This document shows positions 5,975 through 12,640 of a DNA stretch of 12,782 nucleotides, in pieces (the stretch's first letter is position 1; each line of letters starts with the position of its first letter). Source of the DNA: Citrobacter freundii (GTDB lineage Bacteria; Bacteroidota; Bacteroidia; Chitinophagales; Chitinophagaceae); NCBI GenBank assembly GCA_003243445.1, contig QFQQ01000135.1:1-12782 (forward strand), given 5' to 3'. The position numbers and the translations under genes were made by a program. The notes beneath the pieces are model-generated. The model searched no databases. It was not told the DNA's origin and saw only the letters and a list, made by a program, of their open reading frames with translations.

Positions 5975-6790
5975 ATGAAACAAATTTTTGTATCGCTGCT
6001 GTCTGCAGCTATGACGATCGGCTCATCAGGATCTTTTCAAAAAAATGATGACAACACTATGGAAAAAACAAACACTTACGTTCTTGTGCACGGCGCATGG
6101 CAGGCGCCATATGCATGGAACGTTGTACGCGGCGATCTTGAGCGGAAGGGCAATAAAGTGATTGTTGTAGAATTGCCCGGCCATGGGGCTGACAAAACCC
6201 CGGCCCATCAATTATCGCTGGATGTTTATCGCGACAAAGTAATTGATGCCATTTCAAAAACAGATGGTAAGGTCATCCTTGTGGGACATAGCATGGGTGG
6301 CATGGTAATCACCAGTGTCGCTGAGAAGATCCCCGGCAGGATCAGCAAGCTGGTCTATATCGGAGCTTTTCTTCCTGCCAACGGGCAGGCACTGGTCGAT
6401 CTGGCTTTTTCGGATCCTGGTTCAAAACTCGGCCCTTCACTTATTGAATCAGCCGATAAGTTGACCCTGGATGTAAAAGCAGATAGCCTGACCTATCTCT
6501 TTATCAATGATGGCAGTGCCGCCGCAAAACAACAGGTGAAAGACAACTACCGTGCAGAGCCGGCCATACCGTTCACGAACAAAGTCATATTGACCAATGA
6601 AAATTTTGGTACTGTAAGCAAAGTGTATATCAAAACGCTACAGGATATTGTGATCTCCCCGGGTTTGCAGGATAGAATGATAGCAGCGGCTGGAATAAGA
6701 TCGATCTATACAGTTGATACGGGACATTCACCATTTCTCTCGAAGCCTGAAGAAGTATCGGCACTGTTGCGTACAATCGGAAACAATTGA
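5975..6790 (+). CDS. Alpha/beta fold hydrolase (SABP2/hydroxynitrile-lyase-like esterase)
   Basis: A 271-residue alpha/beta hydrolase. VLVHGAW (residues 36-42) supplies the oxyanion hole, GHSMGG has nucleophile S106, LQDIV provides the likely acid D224 and GHSPFLSKP the histidine H251. The H-S-P-x-L-S-K-P pattern and the YI-x-T-x-x-D motif are typical of plant methylesterase/hydroxynitrile-lyase-like esterases and their bacterial relatives. The first 28 residues, MKQIFVSLLSAAMTIG and so on, resemble a short signal sequence; a later ATG at 6060 would give a cytoplasmic form starting just before the core domain. The 53-bp gap after the 2TM gene fits one operon. The natural substrate is unknown. 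Confidence 0.85.
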   Translation: MKQIFVSLLSAAMTIGSSGSFQKNDDNTMEKTNTYVLVHGAWQAPYAWNVVRGDLERKGNKVIVVELPGHGADKTPAHQLSLDVYRDKVIDAISKTDGKVILVGHSMGGMVITSVAEKIPGRISKLVYIGAFLPANGQALVDLAFSDPGSKLGPSLIESADKLTLDVKADSLTYLFINDGSAAAKQQVKDNYRAEPAIPFTNKVILTNENFGTVSKVYIKTLQDIVISPGLQDRMIAAAGIRSIYTVDTGHSPFLSKPEEVSALLRTIGNN

Positions 6791-6816
6791 TCAATCTATT
6801 GGGTGTAATAAGTTGG

Positions 6817-6845
6817 AACGGTCAATCGATTATTGATTGACCGTT
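6817..6845 (+). terminator. Terminator-like hairpin after the hydrolase gene
   Basis: AACGGTCAATC (6817-6827) and GATTGACCGTT (6835-6845) are perfect 11-bp arms around a 7-nt loop, 27 bp after the hydrolase stop. A T-rich but interrupted stretch follows (TTGCTGTTATAATATTT). It probably ends the 5086-6790 transcript or reduces readthrough into the next gene. Confidence 0.6.
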
Positions 6846-6902
6846 TGCTGTTATAATATTTCGGCGCAGCCAAAACATATTGAGTAATTTTAAACAGAAA
6901 AA

Positions 6903-7541
6903 ATGAAAGCACTTATCATAGGCGCCACCGGCGCTACAGGAAAAGACCTGGTTAATACTGTATTGAAGGATGCCTTTTACACCGAAGTGACAATATTTGT
7001 ACGGCGTGCGAGCGGCATCGTCCATCCTAAACTGAGGGAAATAATCACGGACTTTGACAAATTGGAAACGATCGCCGGATCGGTTAACGGTGACGTGTTA
7101 TTCTCCTGCCTCGGCACAACATTGAAGGCAGCCGGTTCTAAAGAAAAGCAATGGCATATTGATTATGAAATCCCCTTGCGGTTTGCTGAAATAGCCAGGC
7201 AGAATGGGGTTTCAAAAATGGTATTATTGTCAGCTTATGGTGCGTCTGCCACAAGCAAAGTGTTTTATTCCGAACTAAAAGGCAAACTGGAAGATGCAAT
7301 TGCCGGATTGGGTTTTCACAATTACATAATCTTCAGACCGGGCTTATTGTTACGAAAAGAAACTGACAGGTCAGGAGAAAAGATCAGTGCTGCGATCATC
7401 TCTTTTCTGAACAGGCTGGGAATAATTAAGAAATTCAAGCCCATGCCTACTTCGCTGCTTGCGGAAAAGTTAGCCAAGGCACCCAAAGTTTTCTCAGAAG
7501 GAAAGCACGTCATTAGCCTTGATAAGATCTTTTCCTTTTAA
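6903..7541 (+). CDS. NAD(P)-binding oxidoreductase, HTATIP2/TIP30-like atypical SDR
   Basis: This 212-residue protein has an N-terminal Rossmann fold: KALIIGATGATG (residues 2-13) is the glycine-rich nucleotide-binding loop of atypical short-chain dehydrogenases. SCLGTTLKAAGSKE (about 68-81) and VLLSAYGAS (about 107-115) are the strand motifs of the HTATIP2/NAD(P)H-binding family, and Y122-SEL-K126 preserves the YxxxK pair. Relatives bind NADPH; their substrates are mostly unknown. It follows the hairpin at 6817-6845 and has a weak -7-like TAATTTTA at 6885-6892, so it may have its own promoter while belonging functionally to the preceding redox cluster. Confidence 0.82.
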   Translation: MKALIIGATGATGKDLVNTVLKDAFYTEVTIFVRRASGIVHPKLREIITDFDKLETIAGSVNGDVLFSCLGTTLKAAGSKEKQWHIDYEIPLRFAEIARQNGVSKMVLLSAYGASATSKVFYSELKGKLEDAIAGLGFHNYIIFRPGLLLRKETDRSGEKISAAIISFLNRLGIIKKFKPMPTSLLAEKLAKAPKVFSEGKHVISLDKIFSF

Positions 7542-7579
7542 TCTCAGCAGGAACAAAATCTCATAGATTGATCAGAACC

Positions 7580-7722
7580 CAATGTCGTTTAGTTAAGTTA
7601 AGAAGCAAAGAGTATGTCATCCCGGCCGGGCAAGCTAAGAGTACTTTCTACTGTCGGGCTGCGAGAGCCGGGATCTCCACAATTGAGGGGCTCCCGGCTC
7701 TGGCAGCTTCAAATTTGCATCC
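7580..7722 (+). repeat. Nested inverted-repeat element, truncated second copy
   Basis: Begins CAATGTCGTTTAGTT, part of the left outer arm of the 4739-4969 element, and follows it through the CCCGGCCGGG motif and the inner hairpin (AGAGCCGGGA 7664-7673 pairing with 7692-7701) to CAAATTTGCATC. Similarity then stops. The right middle and outer arms are missing, so this copy cannot form the complete nested fold. It lies between convergent genes, a common site for such repeats. The rest of 7542-7797 shows nothing else I can name. Confidence 0.75.
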
Positions 7723-7797
7723 CGGTTGAACTGACGCTGCATGACGTCTGCGTTACAGGCATCAACTTACTGATATTTAAACATCAATGATGTCTTA

Positions 7798-8583
7798 TTA
7801 AAATTTTGAAGCAAGTGCCTTTATATCTTCCAGCGCACCATTCCATAGGGCTACCCTCTTCTCCAATGCCGTTTTCACTGCGGCCTCAGCTTCATTCCAT
7901 TTCAGGCTGTCTTCTCCGCATAAATTAGCGGTCATCTTCAATGCCAGCTGACTGTGGTGATCTCCGTCCACTTCAATATGGCGCTCCAGGTAGTACCTGA
8001 ATCGCGATAGTTTTTCCGGTTCGTCAGTGCGGATATCTTCAAGGATGGCCAGGAACATGGAAGGAATCAGGTCTTCCCTGCCGAAAGTGAATACGGCTGC
8101 CTGTATCCATGGTTTATTGAGGCGAATCACATCAAACGTCGAAGTCACGAAGGCCGCGGCCTGTGCTGGCGTGCCAGCCTCGCGGAATGCTGTCTGCAGG
8201 TCGCCTTGTTTTTGTAATGAGGCAATGAATGCTTCGATACCGGCCGTGCTTGCACCACATTGCCGCATGGCATCGAGATACAATTCAAAATGACTCTTGC
8301 GTTCACCAGACGGGTCGACATCAGATTCTTCACCCGTCACGATCTCATTGATCAGGTAACGGGTCTCGCCATCACCCACAGGAAACCAGGGCAGTGAAGT
8401 ACAGGTCAGTCCGATCTGAAGAGACTTCAGCAGTGACATAAAATCCCATACGGCATACACATGGTATTCCATAAACACCCGTAGTGAAGAAATGTCTTTG
8501 ATGAACGTGTATACAGGGTGATGCACCACTTGTTCGCGGGTAGGGCTGCTGGAATCTGTAAGCCGGGCAATAGACTGATTCAT
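7798..8583 (-). CDS. DUF3050 protein, heme-oxygenase-like fold (possible diiron oxidase)
   Basis: A 261-residue soluble, largely helical protein of the DUF3050 family. Recognisable segments are HPVYTFIKD (residues 22-30), FMEYHVYAVWDFMSLLKSLQ (37-56), GERKSHFELYLDAM (93-106), FTFGREDLIPSMF (165-177) and YLERHIEVDGDHHS (198-211). The family has the heme-oxygenase/TENA-like helical fold. E170 plus H202-x3-D206-x2-H209 match, in order and spacing, the ligands of heme-oxygenase-like diiron enzymes such as CADD and SznF; E94 or H98 may complete the set. An oxidative role is therefore possible but unproven. It is transcribed opposite to both neighbours and has its own promoter candidate, so it is probably monocistronic. 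Confidence 0.82.
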   Translation of the reverse strand: MNQSIARLTDSSSPTREQVVHHPVYTFIKDISSLRVFMEYHVYAVWDFMSLLKSLQIGLTCTSLPWFPVGDGETRYLINEIVTGEESDVDPSGERKSHFELYLDAMRQCGASTAGIEAFIASLQKQGDLQTAFREAGTPAQAAAFVTSTFDVIRLNKPWIQAAVFTFGREDLIPSMFLAILEDIRTDEPEKLSRFRYYLERHIEVDGDHHSQLALKMTANLCGEDSLKWNEAEAAVKTALEKRVALWNGALEDIKALASKF

Positions 8584-8608
8584 AAAGAGACGGAATATTT
8601 AAAGAGCG

Positions 8609-8642
8609 CAAAGATAGCCGCCGGACATGTTAACTGAACAAA
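8609..8642 (-). promoter_or_regulatory. Promoter of the DUF3050 gene
   Basis: Read on the minus strand, TATCTTTG (8616-8609) is a perfect TAnnTTTG -7 element and TTTG (8642-8639) lies 22 bp upstream as the -33 element. The predicted transcript start is about 15-20 nt before the ATG, a typical Bacteroidota arrangement. It is the best-formed promoter in the window. Confidence 0.6.
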
Positions 8643-8778
8643 TTCCAGCAACAGAAATTGATCCCACTCAAAAAGTCAGCAGCCTCCGGAAATCTCCCCG
8701 GTTAATGAATTCTAAATTAACACCGGGCGCCAGACAACTATTGGCACTTTTGCAACGTTTATGTAACTTATACAACGA

Positions 8779-9165
8779 ATGAGGAAACCGGTCGCGATAA
8801 TATTATTGTTGGTTTACCTGGCGGCAGTGATCCAGCTCGAGCAGCTTGCGAAACTGCCTGTCCTGTTCCAGCACTACCATGAACATATCCGTATGGAAGG
8901 CCGGATATCTTTCCTCGCATTTTTGCAAGAGCACTATTTGCTGGATGATACTACCGATGCAGATTATGCGCGGGACATGCAGCTTCCTTTCAAAACGGCA
9001 CATCACTTTTTTATCCTGATGTCCGTAGCTGCGCCACGGCCTGTTGTTGATTATGTCACCGCGGATATTGGTCATCGAAGCCGTTATATCAGCCCGTTTG
9101 ATGATCCGGGCCCTAGTAATCCTTTTACAGACCATATTTTCCAGCCTCCCCGGCAAACAGCTTAA
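8779..9165 (+). CDS. Small membrane-anchored hypothetical protein
   Basis: This 128-residue protein has a single N-terminal hydrophobic segment (residues 4-20, VAIILLLVYLAAVIQLE) that could be a signal anchor or uncleaved signal. A soluble part follows, containing LAKLPVLFQHYHEHI, SFLAFLQEHYL, an acidic DDTTDADYARDMQLPFK and a C-terminal FQPPRQ. I recognise this pattern from unnamed Bacteroidota proteins often seen beside TonB receptors or heavy-metal efflux genes; the link is from memory and no such gene is present here. The clusters H-Y-H-E-H and H-H could bind metal. The ATG at 8779 is the first in frame. Function is unknown. Confidence 0.65.
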   Translation: MRKPVAIILLLVYLAAVIQLEQLAKLPVLFQHYHEHIRMEGRISFLAFLQEHYLLDDTTDADYARDMQLPFKTAHHFFILMSVAAPRPVVDYVTADIGHRSRYISPFDDPGPSNPFTDHIFQPPRQTA

Positions 9166-9177
9166 TAGGGAAACTAC

Positions 9178-9240
9178 ATGGTTTATCGTTCAATTGCCAG
9201 TCACTGCTGCATGAACTGTGATCCTGCGTTGTGCATGTAA
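9178..9240 (+). CDS. Possible 20-residue cysteine-rich peptide
   Basis: An ATG at 9178, 13 bp after the previous gene's stop, opens a 20-codon frame, MVYRSIASHCCMNCDPALCM, ending TAA at 9238-9240. It has four cysteines and one histidine in ten residues (HCCMNC), an unusual density. It could be a metal- or redox-responsive leader peptide upstream of the thioredoxin-ApbE genes, or chance. No ribosome-binding site is evident. The rest of 9166-9331 shows no other feature. Confidence 0.2.
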   Translation: MVYRSIASHCCMNCDPALCM

Positions 9241-9331
9241 ATGATGATCAACCAACCGTTTCTCGTACCCGATAACAGCATCCGGAGATCTTCCGGTAAA
9301 TCTTCATTCACTCATGATATTGTCTTAAAAT

Positions 9332-9781
9332 ATGAGATATATTTTAATGGCCTGGTTATGCCTCGCCCTTTCCGCACCCTCTTCACAGGACTGGATGACC
9401 GATATGCATAAGGCGACCACTGTAGCCCATGATCAGAAAAAGCTGATCCTGCTGAACTTCTCCGGCTCAGACTGGTGTGCACCCTGTGTAAGATTGAAAA
9501 AAGAGATCTTTCAATCACCGGAATTTGCAGATGCAACCGGATCGCTCGTATTGGTAAACGCCGATTTCCCGCGTAATAAGAAAAATCAGCTCAGCAAAGA
9601 GCAACAGCGCCTCAACGATGAAATGGCTGATAAGTACAACGCAGAAGGAAAGTTTCCCTATACGCTTCTACTAAACGCCGAAGGAACCGTATTGTATGCA
9701 TGGGACGGATTTCCTTCAGCAGGAAAAGCGGATTTTCTAAAGGAACTGAAAACGAAATGCGCACAAAATGCACCCCGGTAA
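9332..9781 (+). CDS. Exported thioredoxin-family protein (WCAPC)
   Basis: A 149-residue protein with an N-terminal hydrophobic signal-like segment (residues 3-17, ending near SAPSSQD), followed by a thioredoxin-like domain of the Thioredoxin_7/DsbD-gamma type. NFSGSDWCAPC holds the redox pair C49 and C52, and KFPYTLLL contains the cis-proline loop (P at about residue 110). It should act as a thiol-disulfide reductase or isomerase in the periplasm. Its stop codon is one base from the start of the ApbE gene, so translation of the two is coupled. A role in keeping exported cysteines reduced, for example the GCGC tail of the DUF4266 lipoprotein, is an inference. Confidence 0.85.
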   Translation: MRYILMAWLCLALSAPSSQDWMTDMHKATTVAHDQKKLILLNFSGSDWCAPCVRLKKEIFQSPEFADATGSLVLVNADFPRNKKNQLSKEQQRLNDEMADKYNAEGKFPYTLLLNAEGTVLYAWDGFPSAGKADFLKELKTKCAQNAPR

Positions 9782-9782
9782 A

Positions 9783-10706
9783 ATGGAAGAGTATAAACGA
9801 TCAGCGAAGCTGATGGGCAATCATTTCGAGATCACGATCCTGACGGATGATGCTTCATCTGCTGAACAGTTGATCAATGCCGGATTTGAAGAGATCCGAC
9901 GCATTGAAAAACTGCTGACCACTTTTGATGAGGCAAGCCAGGTGAACCGCATAAACGCGATGGCGGGATTACAACCTGTTACCGTGGACCGGGAAGTCTT
10001 CGATCTCGTAGCGCGCTCATTGCGTATTTCAGGTCTTACAGATGGCGCGTTCGACATCACCTATGGTTCGATCGATAAACGTCTCTGGAACTTTGACCGG
10101 TCACTGACCTCTTTGCCCGATGCAGCAACCGCCCGTGAAATGATCAGGCTGATCGATTACCGCAAGGTTGTAATGGATCCGGTAGCCTGCACGATCTTCC
10201 TTGCGGATAAAGGCATGCGCATCGGGTTCGGCGGTATTGGCAAAGGTTATGCAGCTGAAAAAGCAAAGGCGCTGCTGATACAATCCGGTGTTACAGGTGG
10301 GATCATTAATGCATCCGGCGACATTGCCGCCTGGGGCCTGGATGCTGCCGGCAAACCATGGACGGTTGGGATCAGCAATCCGGACAACGCATCACAGGTA
10401 TTTTCCTGGCTCCCGTTAAAAGATATGGCTATCGCCACTTCAGGCAATTATGAGAAGTATGTGATCATCGATGGTCAGAAATACTCACACACCATCAACC
10501 CCAAAACAGGTTTGCCGGTAACAGGGATCAAAAGTGTCACGGTGATCGCACCCAATGCGGAACTCGCCGATGCAATGACCACGCCGGTAATGATCATGGG
10601 CATCAAAGCGGGTCTTTCCATGATCAACCAGGTAAAAGGCCTGGGCTGTATCATTATCGACGACAACAATCATATTTATTCATCTTCAAACATTCATTTA
10701 CAATGA
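9783..10706 (+). CDS. apbE: FAD:protein FMN transferase (ApbE)
   Basis: About 307 residues, the normal size of the ApbE catalytic domain. ApbE cleaves FAD and attaches FMN covalently to a Thr or Ser of target proteins, using Mg2+. Family landmarks in order: KLMGNHFEI near the N-terminus, DGAFDITYGSIDKRLWNF (about residues 87-104), GFGGIGKGYAAEKA (149-162), INASGDIAAWG in place of the common NxGGD, KYSHTINPKTGLPV and ELADAMTTPVMIMG, which holds the metal-binding Asp and Thr. Unusually, no signal peptide or lipobox is visible, and an in-frame TGA at 9747-9749 prevents a longer N-terminus. An ATG at 9768, overlapping the thioredoxin gene, is the alternative start and adds five residues. The gene ends in an ATGA overlap with the DUF4266 gene. 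Confidence 0.9.
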   Translation: MEEYKRSAKLMGNHFEITILTDDASSAEQLINAGFEEIRRIEKLLTTFDEASQVNRINAMAGLQPVTVDREVFDLVARSLRISGLTDGAFDITYGSIDKRLWNFDRSLTSLPDAATAREMIRLIDYRKVVMDPVACTIFLADKGMRIGFGGIGKGYAAEKAKALLIQSGVTGGIINASGDIAAWGLDAAGKPWTVGISNPDNASQVFSWLPLKDMAIATSGNYEKYVIIDGQKYSHTINPKTGLPVTGIKSVTVIAPNAELADAMTTPVMIMGIKAGLSMINQVKGLGCIIIDDNNHIYSSSNIHLQ

Positions 10707-10936
10707 AACACTATAAACATTTTGGAAATGCCCTAGCTGGTATGGCGTTCATAAGCCTTATGGCATTCACTTCCTGCACCACCGTAAAAGAGTATCAGAA
10801 GAACAGACTGAACGATGGTGAAATGACATTGGGAAACCGGAAAGTGGAGAAAACTGAACTGAGCTTTCAGTCATACCGCGAAGGCGCTTCCGGCGCTAAT
10901 GCCGGTAAGTCCGGTGGCGGCTGCGGCTGTAATTAA
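10703..10936 (+). CDS. DUF4266 lipoprotein with C-terminal GCGCN
   Basis: A 77-residue precursor. The hydrophobic N-terminus ends in the lipobox FTSC, with C25 the predicted lipidated residue, leaving about 52 mature residues on the periplasmic side of a membrane. The central part has the family pattern NRLNDGEM...GNRKVEKTELSFQSYREG. A Gly/Ser/Ala tail follows, ending GGGCGCN (C74, C76). The tail contains EGASGAN, similar to the ApbE acceptor motif DGxSGAT but without the acceptor Thr. The start overlaps the apbE stop (ATGA), which implies coupled translation. Function is unknown; possibilities include a partner of the DUF3570 barrel, a metal-binding tail, or a substrate for modification. Confidence 0.83.
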   Translation: MKHYKHFGNALAGMAFISLMAFTSCTTVKEYQKNRLNDGEMTLGNRKVEKTELSFQSYREGASGANAGKSGGGCGCN

Positions 10937-11121
10937 CCCAACCTGCCAGTTATAGCGTCAAAGCAGTTCGATGACCATGGCAGATGGTTGACTTAACGCC
11001 ATAGAAGGGACATAAACCGGTAATAGAGCGATGAAATGGTCGATAAGATGAAGGCCCTTCAGCAAGAAGGGAGGAAACCGGTCATCGAACTGCCCGGGGT
11101 TATAACCAGCAAGTTGGGTTA
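10934..11121. repeat. Structured repeat, full copy, between DUF4266 and DUF3570 genes
   Basis: Outer arms 10934-10954 and 11101-11121 match at 18 of 21 positions, and the left arm begins at the stop codon of the DUF4266 gene. Inner arms 10963-10976 (GCAGTTCGATGACC) and 11080-11093 are perfect over 14 bp. Smaller hairpins lie at 10977-11002 (ATGGC/GCCAT) and 11055-11071 (CCCTTC/GAAGGG with a 5-nt loop). All three outer-arm mismatches are A-C pairs in a plus-strand transcript but G-U pairs in a minus-strand transcript. The right half recurs at 11278-11390. It is either a dispersed repeat or a structured RNA; I do not recognise the family. Confidence 0.7.
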
Positions 11122-11147
11122 GTGAGCTGCTGCTTTGCTTGTTCTTA

Positions 11148-11198
11148 CCGCCTTCCAGCCTTACCGGTTTAATTTTTATCGGTAAGGCGGGAAGACGG
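11148..11198. repeat. Long hairpin between the two structured repeats
   Basis: Arms 11148-11166 and 11180-11198 match at 17 of 19 positions (perfect core CCTTACCG/CGGTAAGG) around a 13-nt AT-rich loop. No U-tract follows in the plus direction. It may reduce transcription from the ApbE/DUF4266 genes into the DUF3570 gene, or belong to the repeat cluster. Confidence 0.6.
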
Positions 11199-11277
11199 CA
11201 AGGGAGTCTGGAGAAAGCGACCTGGCCTTCAGTTAATGAGTAAAAATGTCAATACTTGACGGAGGTTAACCAAACGG

Positions 11278-11390
11278 AATAGAGCGATGAAATGGCCGGC
11301 AAGATGAAGGATCTACACCCAAAAGGAAGGAACCGGCCATCAGCCATCGGTCATCGAACTGCCTGGGGTTATAACCAGCAAGTTGGGTTA
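11278..11390 (+). repeat. Structured repeat, partial second copy
   Basis: Shares an 18-bp block with the first copy (AATAGAGCGATGAAATGG, 11278-11295 against 11022-11039). It also shares a 43-bp block with one C/T difference (11348-11390 against 11079-11121). The long left arms of the first copy are missing. Instead a new perfect 8-bp stem, ATGGCCGG (11292-11299) with CCGGCCAT (11333-11340), closes the middle. It ends 51 bp before the DUF3570 start. Confidence 0.75.
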
Positions 11391-11441
11391 ATTAGTTGAC
11401 CAGGAACAGTGCATCTTATTTTAAACACTATTTGAATTATC

Positions 11442-12626
11442 ATGAAAAGAATATTTCTGACGGCCGCAGGTCTTTTCGCGTTGACGCATCTCTTTGCACA
11501 GCAAAAAGACACTACGGGTTTTCAGGCAAGAAAATTAAAGGTGGACGAGATCAATCTTGTGTCCAGTTATTATCATCAGGATGGCAACAATGCCGCCGTA
11601 ACCGGTGGAATCGGATCACAGAAGCTGACGGATATCGCCAATGTCTTTGATGTAAAGCTGGTTGGTTATGATAAAAAAAGACGCAAGCATTCGCTGGATC
11701 TGGAACTGGGAATCGATCATTACACCTCAGCATCTTCGGACAGGATCGATCTGAAAAGCAATTCATCGGCGTCACATGCCGATACAAGATTCTATCCTTC
11801 GGCTGTATGGACGATCGAGAACGAATTGAAAGGACATTCATTTTCCATAGGGCTCTCCTCTTCTACTGAATTCGATTACCAGTCATTCGGGGGTAATATC
11901 AGTTATTCAAAGAAAACGAAAGATAAGAGTGGAGAATTCACCGCAAAGGCACAGGTATATCTCGACCAGGTCAGGCAGGTCACACCTGTGGAATTACGCC
12001 CCGGTGGCGAGGACGATGAACATTACCCGGGTGCGAACCGCAATACATATGCCGGTTCACTGTCTTACACCCAGATCATCAATCAACGACTGCAGGTAGC
12101 AGTTCTTGCAGATGTGGTGCAGCAACAGGGTTTCCTGAGTTTGCCTTTTTACCGTGTGTATTTCAATGATGGCTCGGTTCACCAGGAAAAACTTCCCGAC
12201 AGCCGGTTCAAATTGCCGCTTGGTTTCCGCGCCAATTATTTTATTGGCGATAATATCATACTGAGAAGCTATTACCGGTTCTATACTGACAACTGGGGGA
12301 TCCGCTCGCATACAGCAGAACTGGAAGTTCCGGTAAAACTCAATGCATTTTTGTCGGTAAGCCCCTTCTATCGTTACTATACCCAGACGGCCGTTAAATA
12401 TTTTGCGCCGTATCAACAGCATACCGCGCAGGATGTCTATTATACAAGTAACTATGATCTTTCCAGGTTCACTAGTTCCTTTCTTGGCGCCGGTATACGA
12501 TGGTTGCCACCGCAGGGCGTATTCGGTTTGCAGCATTTTAATATGATCGAGTTGCGGTATGGACATTATCAGAAGAACATCCATATGCAGTCAGATATTA
12601 TTTCGTTGAACCTGCGGTTTAAGTAG
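11442..12626 (+). CDS. DUF3570 outer-membrane beta-barrel protein
   Basis: A 394-residue precursor with a clear signal peptide (MKRIFLTAAGLFALTHLFA, cleavage before QQ). The mature part is rich in Tyr, Phe and alternating polar/hydrophobic stretches typical of outer-membrane beta-strands, for example FTAKAQVYLDQV, RVYFNDGS, YRFYTDNWGIRSHTAELE and a final strand SLNLRFK ending in an aromatic-basic pair. Length and motifs fit DUF3570, a family with no established function that I recall as following thioredoxin, ApbE and DUF4266 genes. It may be the outer-membrane component of that module. The ATG at 11442 is followed directly by the signal sequence. A 505-bp repeat-containing gap separates it from the DUF4266 gene, so expression may be uncoupled from the upstream genes. 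Confidence 0.85.
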   Translation: MKRIFLTAAGLFALTHLFAQQKDTTGFQARKLKVDEINLVSSYYHQDGNNAAVTGGIGSQKLTDIANVFDVKLVGYDKKRRKHSLDLELGIDHYTSASSDRIDLKSNSSASHADTRFYPSAVWTIENELKGHSFSIGLSSSTEFDYQSFGGNISYSKKTKDKSGEFTAKAQVYLDQVRQVTPVELRPGGEDDEHYPGANRNTYAGSLSYTQIINQRLQVAVLADVVQQQGFLSLPFYRVYFNDGSVHQEKLPDSRFKLPLGFRANYFIGDNIILRSYYRFYTDNWGIRSHTAELEVPVKLNAFLSVSPFYRYYTQTAVKYFAPYQQHTAQDVYYTSNYDLSRFTSSFLGAGIRWLPPQGVFGLQHFNMIELRYGHYQKNIHMQSDIISLNLRFK

Positions 12627-12640
12627 ATAGCCTGCACCGG

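Noticed and set aside
10934..11390. Group II intron, riboswitch or retron RNA as explanation for the repeats
   Set aside because: I looked for the domain V motif, known riboswitch cores and a reverse transcriptase and found none.
11396..11650. 84-codon ORF overlapping the DUF3570 start
   Set aside because: It runs in another frame across the DUF3570 signal-peptide region and has no domain or plausible leader features.
12057..12584. 175-codon minus-strand ORF opposite the DUF3570 gene
   Set aside because: The plus strand encodes a complete signal peptide and barrel over the same interval; the antisense product shows no recognisable motif.
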